Assembly: GCA_002438905.1 (NCBI GenBank)
Contig: DJSA01000056.1
Location: 1 to 24,563 of the forward strand
Source: Bacteroidales bacterium UBA6346
GTDB lineage: Bacteria; Bacteroidota; Bacteroidia; Bacteroidales; UBA932
DNA: 24,563 nt
Reading direction: 5' to 3'
The notes beneath the pieces were generated by a model. The model did not search any database, had not been told where the DNA came from, and saw only the letters and a program-made list of their open reading frames with translations. Position 1 is the stretch's first letter. Each line of letters starts with the position of its first letter. Below are positions 7,259 through 13,459 of the stretch, piece by piece. A program made the translations under genes and the position numbers.

Positions 7259-8611
7259 ATGAGCAATAATTATCTTTTTACTTCGGAGTCGGTTTCCGAG
7301 GGGCATCCGGACAAGGTTTCGGACCAGATTTCAGACGCGATACTTGATGAGTTTCTCAGGCAGGATCCGGAAGCGAAGGTTGCCTGCGAGACTTTCTGCT
7401 CAACGGGGCTTGTGATTGTGGGGGGCGAGGTGCGCTCGGAAGACGCATACGTCGACATACAGAAGGTCGTGCGCGAGACAGTGAACCGCATCGGCTACAA
7501 CAAGGCTGAGTACCGTTTCGATGGGAACTCGTGCGGAGTCATGAGCACGCTTCACGAACAGTCGGCCGACATCAACCGGGGCGTGGTCGGAAAGGGCAGG
7601 AACGTCGAGGACGAGGCCGATGCGCAGGGAGCCGGAGACCAGGGGATGATGTTCGGATATGCAAACCGCGAGACCGAGGACTATATGCCTCTTCCGCTCT
7701 ATCTTTCGCATCTCGCGCTTCGGGTGCTTGCAAGGGTACGACGCGAAAAGGATTCGAGGATGCCGTATCTCCGTCCGGACGCGAAGTCCCAGTTTACGAT
7801 AGAATATGACGGGGAGACGGGCAAGCCTGTGAGGGTACACACAATCGTGATTTCCACTCAGCACGACGAGTTCCTTCCTGACGATTTCTTTATGCAGTCG
7901 AAGATACGCAAGGACGTGGAGGAGATTCTGATTCCGGAAATGCTCAAAGAACTGCATCCGGACACCGCTGCACTATTCCACGGCGTGTTTGACGCGCACG
8001 AGAATCCGCAGGGCTTCATTCTTCATGTGAACCCGACCGGCAAGTTCGTCATCGGCGGCCCGCACGGTGACACGGGGCTCACCGGACGCAAGATCATCGT
8101 GGACACCTACGGAGGACGCGGGGCCCACGGCGGCGGAGCTTTCTCGGGCAAGGATCCGTCAAAGGTTGACCGTTCTGCCGCCTACGCAGCACGCTACATC
8201 GCGAAGAACCTCGTGGCGGCAGGAGTCGCAGACGAGCTTCTGGTACAGATCTCATACGCCATCGGCGTGGCGCGCCCGGTCAGCATCTTCGTGAACAGCT
8301 ACGGCACCTCGGCAATTGACGCAGCGGGCGTGCAGGGCCCCGAGTTCAAGGGCAAACCATTCAGCGATGCCTTCATCGCCGAGAAAATCAGTGAGCTGTT
8401 CGACCTGCGCCCAGCGAAAATTATCGAGAAGTTCGGCCTGAAGAACCCGATTTATGAGCCGACCGCAGCCTATGGTCATGTGGGCCGCAAGCCCTACCGC
8501 GCCGAAGTCGAGCTTGTCCGTCACGGCATCCGCACCCGCAGGGAAGTCCAGTTCTTTGGCTGGGAACTCCTTGACAGCGTGGAACTTGTCAGGGAGGCGT
8601 TCGGGCTGTAA
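7259..8611 (+). CDS. metK: S-adenosylmethionine synthetase
   Basis: The product has 450 residues and makes SAM from ATP and methionine in the cytosol. Visible motifs are FTSESVSEGHPDKVSDQISD at 7-26 (catalytic H16 and metal-binding D18), GAGDQGMMFGYA at 124-135 and the glycine-rich loop GGGAFSGKDPSKVDRSAAY at 291-309. GGPHGDTGLTGRKIIVDTYGG lies between them at 266-286. The full length is present. An in-frame ATG at 7241 would add six residues (MVRYKI). The start at 7259 places FTSES at the usual distance from the first methionine, but 7241 has an A-rich leader and cannot be excluded. Expression should be switched off by SAM through the leader riboswitch. Confidence 0.97.
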   Translation: MSNNYLFTSESVSEGHPDKVSDQISDAILDEFLRQDPEAKVACETFCSTGLVIVGGEVRSEDAYVDIQKVVRETVNRIGYNKAEYRFDGNSCGVMSTLHEQSADINRGVVGKGRNVEDEADAQGAGDQGMMFGYANRETEDYMPLPLYLSHLALRVLARVRREKDSRMPYLRPDAKSQFTIEYDGETGKPVRVHTIVISTQHDEFLPDDFFMQSKIRKDVEEILIPEMLKELHPDTAALFHGVFDAHENPQGFILHVNPTGKFVIGGPHGDTGLTGRKIIVDTYGGRGAHGGGAFSGKDPSKVDRSAAYAARYIAKNLVAAGVADELLVQISYAIGVARPVSIFVNSYGTSAIDAAGVQGPEFKGKPFSDAFIAEKISELFDLRPAKIIEKFGLKNPIYEPTAAYGHVGRKPYRAEVELVRHGIRTRREVQFFGWELLDSVELVREAFGL

Positions 8612-8706
8612 GGCGACCGCATGCGGGGCAAAGAAAAATCCGAGCGGCAATTCCCTTATTCAGCCAAAACACAGTAAAAAGCAGAGGTTTTGACCAAATA
8701 AAAGAT

Positions 8707-8754
8707 TTAAAACAGCCAAAGCCGAGGTATTTGACCTTGTTTTGGCTGTTTTAA
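8707..8754. terminator. Terminator downstream of metK
   Basis: TTAAAACAGCCAAA (8707-8720) and TTTGGCTGTTTTAA (8741-8754) are a perfect 14-bp inverted repeat around a 20-nt loop, with A-tract and T-tract ends as in bidirectional terminators. The preceding bases (8681-8695, GCAGAGGTTTTGACC) resemble the loop (GCCGAGGTATTTGACC), a small local duplication. Confidence 0.65.
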
Positions 8755-8760
8755 GTTTGA

Positions 8761-8806
8761 CATTGCCTTATTTTGCAGATTTTCGAGATTTCCATTGCCT
8801 TATTTT
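8761..8806 (+). repeat. Short direct repeat CATTGCCTTATTTT
   Basis: The 14-mer occurs at 8761-8774 and again at 8793-8806, 32 bases apart, at the left edge of the accessory patch and running into the helicase remnant. It may be a scar of duplication or of the event that truncated the helicase gene. No function can be read from it. Confidence 0.5.
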
Positions 8807-8986
8807 ACAACTGAGACCAAAGGCGATGACCGGGACAATTCCGATAGCCGCAACAAGATTGAACTTGGAAAGGCGTGGGAAAACAAAGCCGGAGACATGT
8901 ACCACTACTACATGGTCTTTGACAACAAGAAGGTAGATGATGCCCTTACGGTGGCAGAGTTGATCGAAAGGATCAAACAGCTTTAG
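8795..8986 (+). pseudogene. C-terminal fragment of a DEAD/DEAH helicase or type III restriction (Res) subunit
   Basis: The frame ending at 8986 reads TTETKGDDRDNSDSRNKIEL, GKAWENKAG, YHYYMVFDNKKVDDALTVAE and LIERIKQL. This resembles the extreme C-terminus of large helicase/Res proteins, where an E-x-KGD-x-x-DN-x-DS segment is followed by LGK-W and a YFMVF strand. Only about 60 residues remain of a protein normally over 800 residues long. There is no ATG and no helicase motif. It is a truncated remnant, likely of a defence gene, next to a toxin-antitoxin module. Confidence 0.6.
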
Positions 8987-9050
8987 GACTATGGCAAATA
9001 AGATTTATCTTGTGATGATATAGGAAAAATGTTTGAAACATCGCGAAAAG

Positions 9051-9082
9051 TTTGGATATATCCGAACTATTCATCAATTTTG
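9051..9082 (+). promoter_or_regulatory. Promoter with a dyad operator for the toxin-antitoxin genes
   Basis: TTTG (9051-9054), 20 bases, then CAATTTTG (9075-9082; seven of eight consensus bases) suggest a promoter starting near 9089. TTTGGATATATCCGAA (9051-9066) is a near-perfect palindrome centred on GGATATATCC and overlaps the -33 element. A dyad at this place is the usual binding site of an autoregulating HigA-type antitoxin. The promoter supports translation from 9113, not from the in-frame ATG at 9029. Confidence 0.5.
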
Positions 9083-9112
9083 CACACAATTTGGAACGAA
9101 ACATGTAAATCA

Positions 9113-9499
9113 ATGAAGTTTGACATCATCAACATAGAAGAATTCTCTGGGCAAAAGGCTCAGATCTATTCCATTATGTACGAAGATGATGATATGACTT
9201 TGATGGATCATTTCTTTGAAGATAATTCAGAGGAACATCAAGAGGACTTGGAAGAGATGGCATCAAAACTTCGTGTGATGGGAAATGATTTTGGTTGTCG
9301 GTCGCACTATTTTAAAGAGAATGAAGGCGCGCCTGCCGATGGCGTAGTTGCCCTGCGATGCCATCAGATGCGGCTATATTGCCTTCGATATGATAACACA
9401 TGTATTTTCATTGGTTCGGGAGGATATAAACCGCCAGACATAAGAGCATATCAAGAAGATCCTTTCTTAAATTCAAAGGCCGAAGAAATGAAAAAATAG
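9113..9499 (+). CDS. HigB/RelE-like toxin, frameshifted near its C-terminus
   Basis: The open frame gives 128 residues. The segment MRLYCLRYDNTCIFIGSGGYK (86-106) and the following DIRAYQEDPFLNSKAEEMKK resemble a Bacteroidota RelE/HigB-superfamily toxin of about 160 residues that is always followed by an HTH gene. Such toxins cut mRNA on the ribosome; that activity is inferred from the family. The frame meets TAG at 9497, right after six A's (9491-9496). Moving back one base continues it for 32 codons, IAACINKAII...ELEI, to TGA at 9592-9594, overlapping the antitoxin ATG as ATGA. So the intact gene is 9113-9594, and this version lacks the last 32 residues unless ribosomes slip. An upstream in-frame ATG at 9029 lies before the promoter. 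Confidence 0.7.
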   Translation: MKFDIINIEEFSGQKAQIYSIMYEDDDMTLMDHFFEDNSEEHQEDLEEMASKLRVMGNDFGCRSHYFKENEGAPADGVVALRCHQMRLYCLRYDNTCIFIGSGGYKPPDIRAYQEDPFLNSKAEEMKK

Positions 9500-9594
9500 C
9501 AGCCTGTATAAATAAAGCGATAATAGAAAAGGATCTAAAGGTAAGAGATGATGGAACACTCGATATATCTGAATTTATTGAATTAGAAATATGA
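9491..9594 (+). other. Frameshift site and displaced C-terminal codons of the toxin
   Basis: A run of six A's (9491-9496) directly before TAG marks the break. From 9496 the -1 frame has 32 sense codons with family-like content (INKAIIEKDLKVRDDGTLD). It stops in a 4-base overlap with the antitoxin start, a normal coupling arrangement. One extra A would restore the gene. A decayed allele, a phase-variable tract, -1 slippage at the stop and a sequencing error all remain possible. Confidence 0.75.
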
Positions 9595-10019
9595 CGACAA
9601 GAAGAAAACCCTCAGCAAGCCTGACAAGGATCATGAACAATATCGACGAAGATAAACTTCGCCGTACCAGGGATCGTATGCTTGTCGCCAACAAAATCGC
9701 GGATGCTTTAAAGGCAAAAGGTATCTCCCAGAAAAGATTCTCTGAAATGACGGGCAGAAGCGAATCAGAGGTCTCGGAATGGCTTTCCGGTGACAGGAAT
9801 TTTACCATTGACACGCTTTCTGATATCCAAAAGTTCCTTGGCATTGATTTACTTAACACATCCTCAATACGTACTTCTCCAGTCTCGAAAGATGCATCAA
9901 GAATGAAGGTGGCAAAAAGAAGAACTCCTGTGGCCTATGATATGAGTGACATATTAATAGCGTCAGTGTCTAACGGTTGGTTATCCGCGACACGGTCGGA
10001 ACTCTCTGTTGCACTTTAA
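9591..10019 (+). CDS. HigA-like XRE-family antitoxin with extended C-terminal tail
   Basis: The product has 142 residues. Residues 31-86 form an XRE/Cro helix-turn-helix: LVANKIADALKAKGISQKRF, then SEMTGRSESEVSEWLSGDRN and FTIDTLSDIQKFLGI. This is the form seen in antitoxins encoded downstream of HigB-type toxins. The C-terminal ~55 residues are not part of the HTH and end in SVSNGWLSATRSELSVAL. In TAC modules, antitoxins carry a C-terminal chaperone-addiction segment with exposed hydrophobic residues, and this tail is a candidate. The ATG overlaps the frameshifted toxin's TGA by 4 bases. It should neutralise the toxin and repress 9051-9082. Confidence 0.8.
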   Translation: MTTRRKPSASLTRIMNNIDEDKLRRTRDRMLVANKIADALKAKGISQKRFSEMTGRSESEVSEWLSGDRNFTIDTLSDIQKFLGIDLLNTSSIRTSPVSKDASRMKVAKRRTPVAYDMSDILIASVSNGWLSATRSELSVAL

Positions 10020-10054
10020 GAAATCTTCAAAAAATAACTTGCATCATCTTGTAG

Positions 10055-10142
10055 TTTCTTTTTGGTCTATATCCCTTTTCTCATCAGTCATGTACCTCCA
10101 CCAGTACACTCCCTCTTCCAAAAGAAATTTATACTAAAAAAT
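10055..10142 (+). repeat. Dyad repeat E, copy 1 (between antitoxin and SecB-like gene)
   Basis: This stretch of about 88 bases aligns over its whole length with 18332-18418 on the same strand, about 80% identical by eye. Shared blocks include CTTTTTGG, CATCAG, CATGTAC, AGTACACTCC and AAAAGAAAT. At the centre TGTAC (10091-10095) and GTACA (10104-10108) face each other across 8 bases; in the other copy they are 4 bases apart. Outer T-rich and A-rich arms (about 10075-10079 and 10120-10124) extend the dyad. It lies in the 177-base gap between two genes read in the same direction. Confidence 0.7.
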
Positions 10143-10196
10143 AAATCCACAATCTGAGGCAACTTATTTTTTTTCACATTTCTAAACTTAAAGAAC

Positions 10197-10625
10197 ATGG
10201 AAATTGAATATAGGCTGGAATCAATAGCCGAGACCGAGTTCAAAATGGATTATGACTTTGATTATTCCGGGTTTATCCCAGAGAACCTCAAGGTCCAAGT
10301 AGGGCACGACATAAAACCTGTTATGGATAAGGATCAGGTCGTGGTCAAGGCAAAGGCTTCGTTAGTATATAGTGATGAAGAAGTTGAATTGGCGACAAAC
10401 ACGGTCAGTATGCGCTTTGGCCTATCTCCGATAAAAGAAATAATCACGCTAAAATACGACGGGACTTTCTCTACACAGAATACCCTCGTTCTTGATACCT
10501 TCCTTGTAGCAGCAGTGGGGGCGCTTAGAGGAATAATGATGAAAAACCTTAAAGGTACCCCTCTTGAAGCATATTTCTTGCCTCTGATTCCGATGGAACA
10601 TTTCAGAGCGAGTAACAAGAAATAG
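10197..10625 (+). CDS. SecB-like protein, candidate TAC chaperone
   Basis: The product has 142 residues, close to E. coli SecB (155). It has a beta-rich N-terminal part (1-95; alternating strands such as QVVVKAKASLVY and EIITLKYDGTFS), then a helix LVLDTFLVAAVGALRGIMMK (97-116) and a loop KGTPLEAYFLPLIPMEHF (119-136). The order of helix with A-x-x-x-RG, GT, LP-x-x-P and a terminal F matches the last third of SecB-family proteins. SecB chaperones bind unfolded polypeptides. SecB-like members next to HigBA systems (TAC, as in Mycobacterium tuberculosis Rv1957) protect the antitoxin. The position behind the antitoxin supports that role. The repeat between the two genes and the lack of a clear promoter leave co-transcription open. 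The 3' end lies 20 bases from convergent miaA. Confidence 0.62.
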   Translation: MEIEYRLESIAETEFKMDYDFDYSGFIPENLKVQVGHDIKPVMDKDQVVVKAKASLVYSDEEVELATNTVSMRFGLSPIKEIITLKYDGTFSTQNTLVLDTFLVAAVGALRGIMMKNLKGTPLEAYFLPLIPMEHFRASNKK

Positions 10626-10645
10626 TGGGGTATATTTCCAATTCA

Positions 10646-11662
10646 TCAAATTTTCGTCCAGTGGATGCGTATGCCACGGCGTTCCATACCGCGGAACCAT
10701 GTCATCTGGCGCTTGGCGAACTGGTGGATGGCTATGGCGAGGCGGGACTTCATCTCTTCATAGCTAATGTCTCCCTTTATATATAAGGTGACGAACTTAT
10801 ATTCAAGGCCATAGTAAATTAGATCCTCGGCTGGAATTGGGGCGCGGGCAGGAATGAGCCGGCCCGTCAGCGGGTCGGTGTGCTCTGGGATGCCTTTGAG
10901 AAGGCTGCGGATTTCCTCGACCATGCCTTCACTCAGGCGAGTGTCAAGACGGGCGTCGATGCGAGCGTTGCGGACTTCGCGGGTGACGAGCGTGCCGATA
11001 TAATAGGCCTTCTTCGGGAGATATGCCGTGCGGCTTACCGGGTGTTCAGACTCGTAGATCGCGATTTCGAGGGCGCGGATAAGGCGCTTGCGGGTGTCAT
11101 AGTCGGTGCTGTTGTGAAGCGGCTTGATGGCGGCGAGTTTCTCGATGAGCTCCTCAGTCGGGAGCTTTTCCATTGACTCACGAAGTTCCTTGTTTTCAGG
11201 GACATCCGGAAGAGAGTAGCCGCAGGTGGCCGCCTCGACATAGAGTCCGGAGCCGCCACAAAGAATCGGGATGCAGCCACGGGAGCGGATGTCACGGTAG
11301 GCGGATTCAAAGTCCCGCTGATATTCGTAGATGTTGTATTTCGTCCCGGCATCGACGATGTCCATCAGATGCCACGGGATTTCCTCATACTCCGCCAAAT
11401 CCTTTCCCGTACCGATGTCCATTCCCCTATAGACCTGACGTGAGTCGGCGGAAATTATCTCCGCGACCGGTTTTCCCGCGAGGCGGTTGATTTCCCTTGC
11501 GAGCGCCACGGCATATTTCGTTTTCCCAGAGGCCGTCGGCCCGATGACACAGATTATGTCGATTTCACCGGATAAATATTTATTATATATGTCAGCTACA
11601 TCTATATTTTCTGCCGCAGGAAGCGGAGCGGGCTCGGGTATGGGGATGAAATTTTTCTTCAT
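10646..11662 (-). CDS. miaA: tRNA dimethylallyltransferase
   Basis: The product has 338 residues and adds the isopentenyl group to A37 of tRNAs reading U-starting codons. The P-loop GPTASGKTKY is at 41-50 and DSRQVYRGMDIGTGK at 73-87, both MiaA signatures; the aspartate starting the second is the catalytic base in the family. HQFAKRQMTWFRGM near the C-terminus is the conserved tRNA-binding segment. About 35 residues precede the first strand, more than in E. coli. The frame is open far upstream to 11887, but the ATG at 11662 lies 60-70 bases behind a consensus promoter (11731-11738). The longer frame would overlap that promoter and the divergent smpB. Confidence 0.93.
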   Translation of the reverse strand: MKKNFIPIPEPAPLPAAENIDVADIYNKYLSGEIDIICVIGPTASGKTKYAVALAREINRLAGKPVAEIISADSRQVYRGMDIGTGKDLAEYEEIPWHLMDIVDAGTKYNIYEYQRDFESAYRDIRSRGCIPILCGGSGLYVEAATCGYSLPDVPENKELRESMEKLPTEELIEKLAAIKPLHNSTDYDTRKRLIRALEIAIYESEHPVSRTAYLPKKAYYIGTLVTREVRNARIDARLDTRLSEGMVEEIRSLLKGIPEHTDPLTGRLIPARAPIPAEDLIYYGLEYKFVTLYIKGDISYEEMKSRLAIAIHQFAKRQMTWFRGMERRGIRIHWTKI

Positions 11663-11715
11663 ATAGAATATGGGATCATATTTCGTTGACCTATCATCTC
11701 TTCGGCAAAAAAACA

Positions 11716-11761
11716 TTGTCCGGTTGGCGACAAATTTATAAATTTGCGATCTATTACGCAA
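11716..11761. promoter_or_regulatory. Symmetric divergent promoter for miaA (-) and smpB (+)
   Basis: CAAATTTATAAATTTG (11731-11746) is a perfect 16-base palindrome. Each half is a -7 box: TAAATTTG on the plus strand (11739-11746) and on the minus strand (11738-11731). Each has TTG exactly 20 bases upstream (11716-11718 plus strand; 11761-11759 minus strand). Starts would fall near 11753 and 11724, so the two RNA polymerase sites overlap and should exclude each other. Confidence 0.7.
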
Positions 11762-11822
11762 CAAATCCGCAGCCGTCGGGGCATTACGGGCGTCATACTG
11801 CGGGCAGAAACAAGATAAAGAC

Positions 11823-12275
11823 ATGCCGAAGGCTAAAAGCAACATAGAAATAAAGAATAGGAGGGCGTCGTTTGACTTCGAGTTCATCGAGACCTTTCAG
11901 GCGGGAATAGTGCTGACCGGGACGGAAATCAAGTCAATCCGTGCCGGGAAGGCATCGCTCGTGGACACGTTCTGCTACTTCAACAACGGCGAACTGTACG
12001 TCAAGAACATGCACGTGGCCGACTACTGGTGGGGCTGCGCATGGGGTGCGCATGATCCGCGCCGCGACCGCAAGCTGCTGCTGACAAAACGGGAACTATC
12101 CAAGTTGCAGCGCGCCGTCAAGGAGAAGGGTCTAACAATCATCGCCGTGAAGCTCTACATCGCCGACAACGGCTACGCCAAGCTGCTCATAGCCCTTGCA
12201 CGAGGCAAGAAGGAGTATGACAAGCGGCAGTCGATCAAAGAAAAGGACATTAAACGCGAGATGGGGCTTGCATAA
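11823..12275 (+). CDS. smpB: SsrA-binding protein
   Basis: The product has 150 residues, the normal length. It binds tmRNA and delivers it to stalled ribosomes for trans-translation. Typical blocks are NRRASFDFEFIETFQAGIVL, TGTEIKSIRAGKASLVDTFC, GELYVKNMHVADY, DPRRDRKLLLTKREL and the basic C-terminal tail GKKEYDKRQSIKEKDIKREM. The ATG lies about 70 bases behind the divergent promoter at 11739-11746. The gene faces trmB convergently, and the gap holds two repeat copies. Confidence 0.96.
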   Translation: MPKAKSNIEIKNRRASFDFEFIETFQAGIVLTGTEIKSIRAGKASLVDTFCYFNNGELYVKNMHVADYWWGCAWGAHDPRRDRKLLLTKRELSKLQRAVKEKGLTIIAVKLYIADNGYAKLLIALARGKKEYDKRQSIKEKDIKREMGLA

Positions 12276-12449
12276 AAGGCGGTCTGCGGCGTTGGATGCC
12301 TTGATGAAATCCTCACAACCATCAGGTTGCTGCGGTATTCATGTTCGCTAACGCGACCTTCTCTCGCCACGGCAGTCTCAAGTAAACTTGGACTGCGCAG
12401 ATGGCTTAACGAAAAGCTTCGCCATCCGCCTTGCATCCCATCCTTTTAT
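12275..12449 (+). repeat. Dispersed structured repeat, copy B, with an internal insertion
   Basis: The copy starts directly after the smpB stop with AAAAGGCGGTCTGCGG and ends with CATCCTTTTATG. The core hairpin has the outer stem TGAAATCC (12305-12312) with GGTATTCA (12334-12341), and the inner stem CAACC (12316-12320), loop ATCA, GGTTG (12325-12329). Compared with copies A and C, about 80 extra bases (about 12348-12427) separate the hairpin from the CCTTGCA tail. They contain two further hairpins: GCAGTC...GACTGC with inner CAAGT-AA-ACTTG, and GATGGC...GCCATC. Confidence 0.75.
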
Positions 12450-12505
12450 GCTTCGTCCCTCCCAGATTCTTATCTAAAGCAATCCCGCTTTCAAACACCT
12501 TGGCA

Positions 12506-12626
12506 GAGAGGTAAAGAAAAAGATGGAGTGCAAGGCTTGCGACGAAGACGAAACCGCAGCAACCTTTCGGTTGTGAGGATTTCGCCAAGGAGCGTAACGC
12601 AGCAATCCGCTTTTTCTTTACCTCTC
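12506..12626 (-). repeat. Dispersed structured repeat, copy C, with 17-bp terminal inverted repeats
   Basis: GAGAGGTAAAGAAAAAG (12506-12522) and CTTTTTCTTTACCTCTC (12610-12626) are perfect 17-bp inverted repeats enclosing a copy of the dispersed element on the minus strand. The core hairpin (plus-strand coordinates) has CAACC (12560-12564) with GGTTG (12569-12573), flanked by CGAAACC (12549-12555) and GGATTTCG (12577-12584). The loop on the minus strand is GAAA. The right inverted repeat contains the last two codons and the stop of trmB. No target-site duplication is obvious. Confidence 0.78.
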
Positions 12627-13457
12627 ATAGAGGGATTCGTCCCAATCAGGGCTAAGGTAGGCACCCTCATGGTCAATGGTAAAGGCAAGATAGGTGATGT
12701 CGATTCCCTTGGCGAGGTACTGCTTTTCGTAAAATGTCTGTACCTCAAAGAGAGCCCTAACGGCATCGGAGCCTGAGACCGAGGCAAGCGGGCTTTCGAG
12801 AAGGCGCTGGCGGTCAGCACCATAGATATCCGTAGCACAGGCGAGAATCTTCAGCTCGTTCTGTTCTGCGATTGCGCGTGAATACTCATGAAGGTATCGG
12901 CTGTCGGTCTTCAAGTGCACGATTCCACCCGGCTTGAGAAAATTTCTGTAGCGCTCAAGAAACAGCGGAGAGGTCAGCCTTTTCTTCTCCCGTCCTATCT
13001 GAGGGTCAGCGAAAGTAATCCAGACCTCCGAAACCTCGTCCTTTCCGAACAGAGCTTCAATGAATTCGATTCTCGTCCGCAGGAACGCCACATTCGGAAG
13101 ATGATGTTCCTCAGCGAACTTGGCTCCTTTCCACAGGCGGGCCCCCTTGATGTCAACCCCGATGTAATTGATTGACGGATTGCGCAGGGCAAGATCAATG
13201 GTATACTCGCCCTTGCCGCATCCGAGTTCCACGACAATAGGATTGGAGTTACCGAAAAAATCGGAAGCCCAATGACCCTTAATGGGATGAGCCTTCAATG
13301 TCCCGTCCCGCATCGGAACGTCACTGTCCCTGCCAATTCCATTCTCCTCTGCGCGGTCATCACCTTTAACCACCGCAAGAACCTCATCGGCCGAAGGCTG
13401 CAGCAAGCAGGAGAACGCCTCATTCTCTCTGAATTTCCGGAGCTTGTCCTTTCCCAT
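12618..13457 (-). CDS. trmB: tRNA (guanine-N7-)-methyltransferase
   Basis: The product has 279 residues and transfers methyl from SAM to G46 of tRNA. The SAM-binding motif VVELGCGKGEYTIDLA lies at 75-90, VDIKGARLWKGAK at 101-113 and the catalytic segment FADPQIGREKKRLTSPLFLE at 149-168. The family signature is usually DPWP-KKRH-RR; the DPQ form is one I know from Bacteroidota. The N-terminal part has about 20-25 extra polar residues around GDDRAEENGIGRDSDVPMRD (32-51) compared with the relatives I can recall. The stop codon lies inside the inverted repeat of copy C. It is the last gene of the trxA-to-trmB operon, 2 bases after ricT. Confidence 0.93.
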   Translation of the reverse strand: MGKDKLRKFRENEAFSCLLQPSADEVLAVVKGDDRAEENGIGRDSDVPMRDGTLKAHPIKGHWASDFFGNSNPIVVELGCGKGEYTIDLALRNPSINYIGVDIKGARLWKGAKFAEEHHLPNVAFLRTRIEFIEALFGKDEVSEVWITFADPQIGREKKRLTSPLFLERYRNFLKPGGIVHLKTDSRYLHEYSRAIAEQNELKILACATDIYGADRQRLLESPLASVSGSDAVRALFEVQTFYEKQYLAKGIDITYLAFTIDHEGAYLSPDWDESLYER

Positions 13458-13459
13458 AT

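Noticed and set aside
8681..8760. Possible CRISPR or tandem array downstream of metK
   Set aside because: Only two imperfect units with no regular spacing; the 14-bp inverted repeat explains it as a terminator.
9029..9112. Upstream start for the toxin
   Set aside because: It lies before the predicted promoter, and the added residues do not look like the family's N-terminus.
10055..10142. Repeat E as an integron attC site
   Set aside because: It has a bulged dyad of suitable length, but no GTTRRRY core and no integrase gene in the window.
11663..11887. N-terminal extension of miaA (75 codons)
   Set aside because: It overlaps the divergent promoter and the start of smpB; similarity to MiaA begins only after the ATG at 11662.
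12327..12838. Overlapping open frames on both strands in the smpB-trmB gap
   Set aside because: They run across repeat copies B and C and into trmB; the repeat shows conserved base pairing, not a conserved reading frame.
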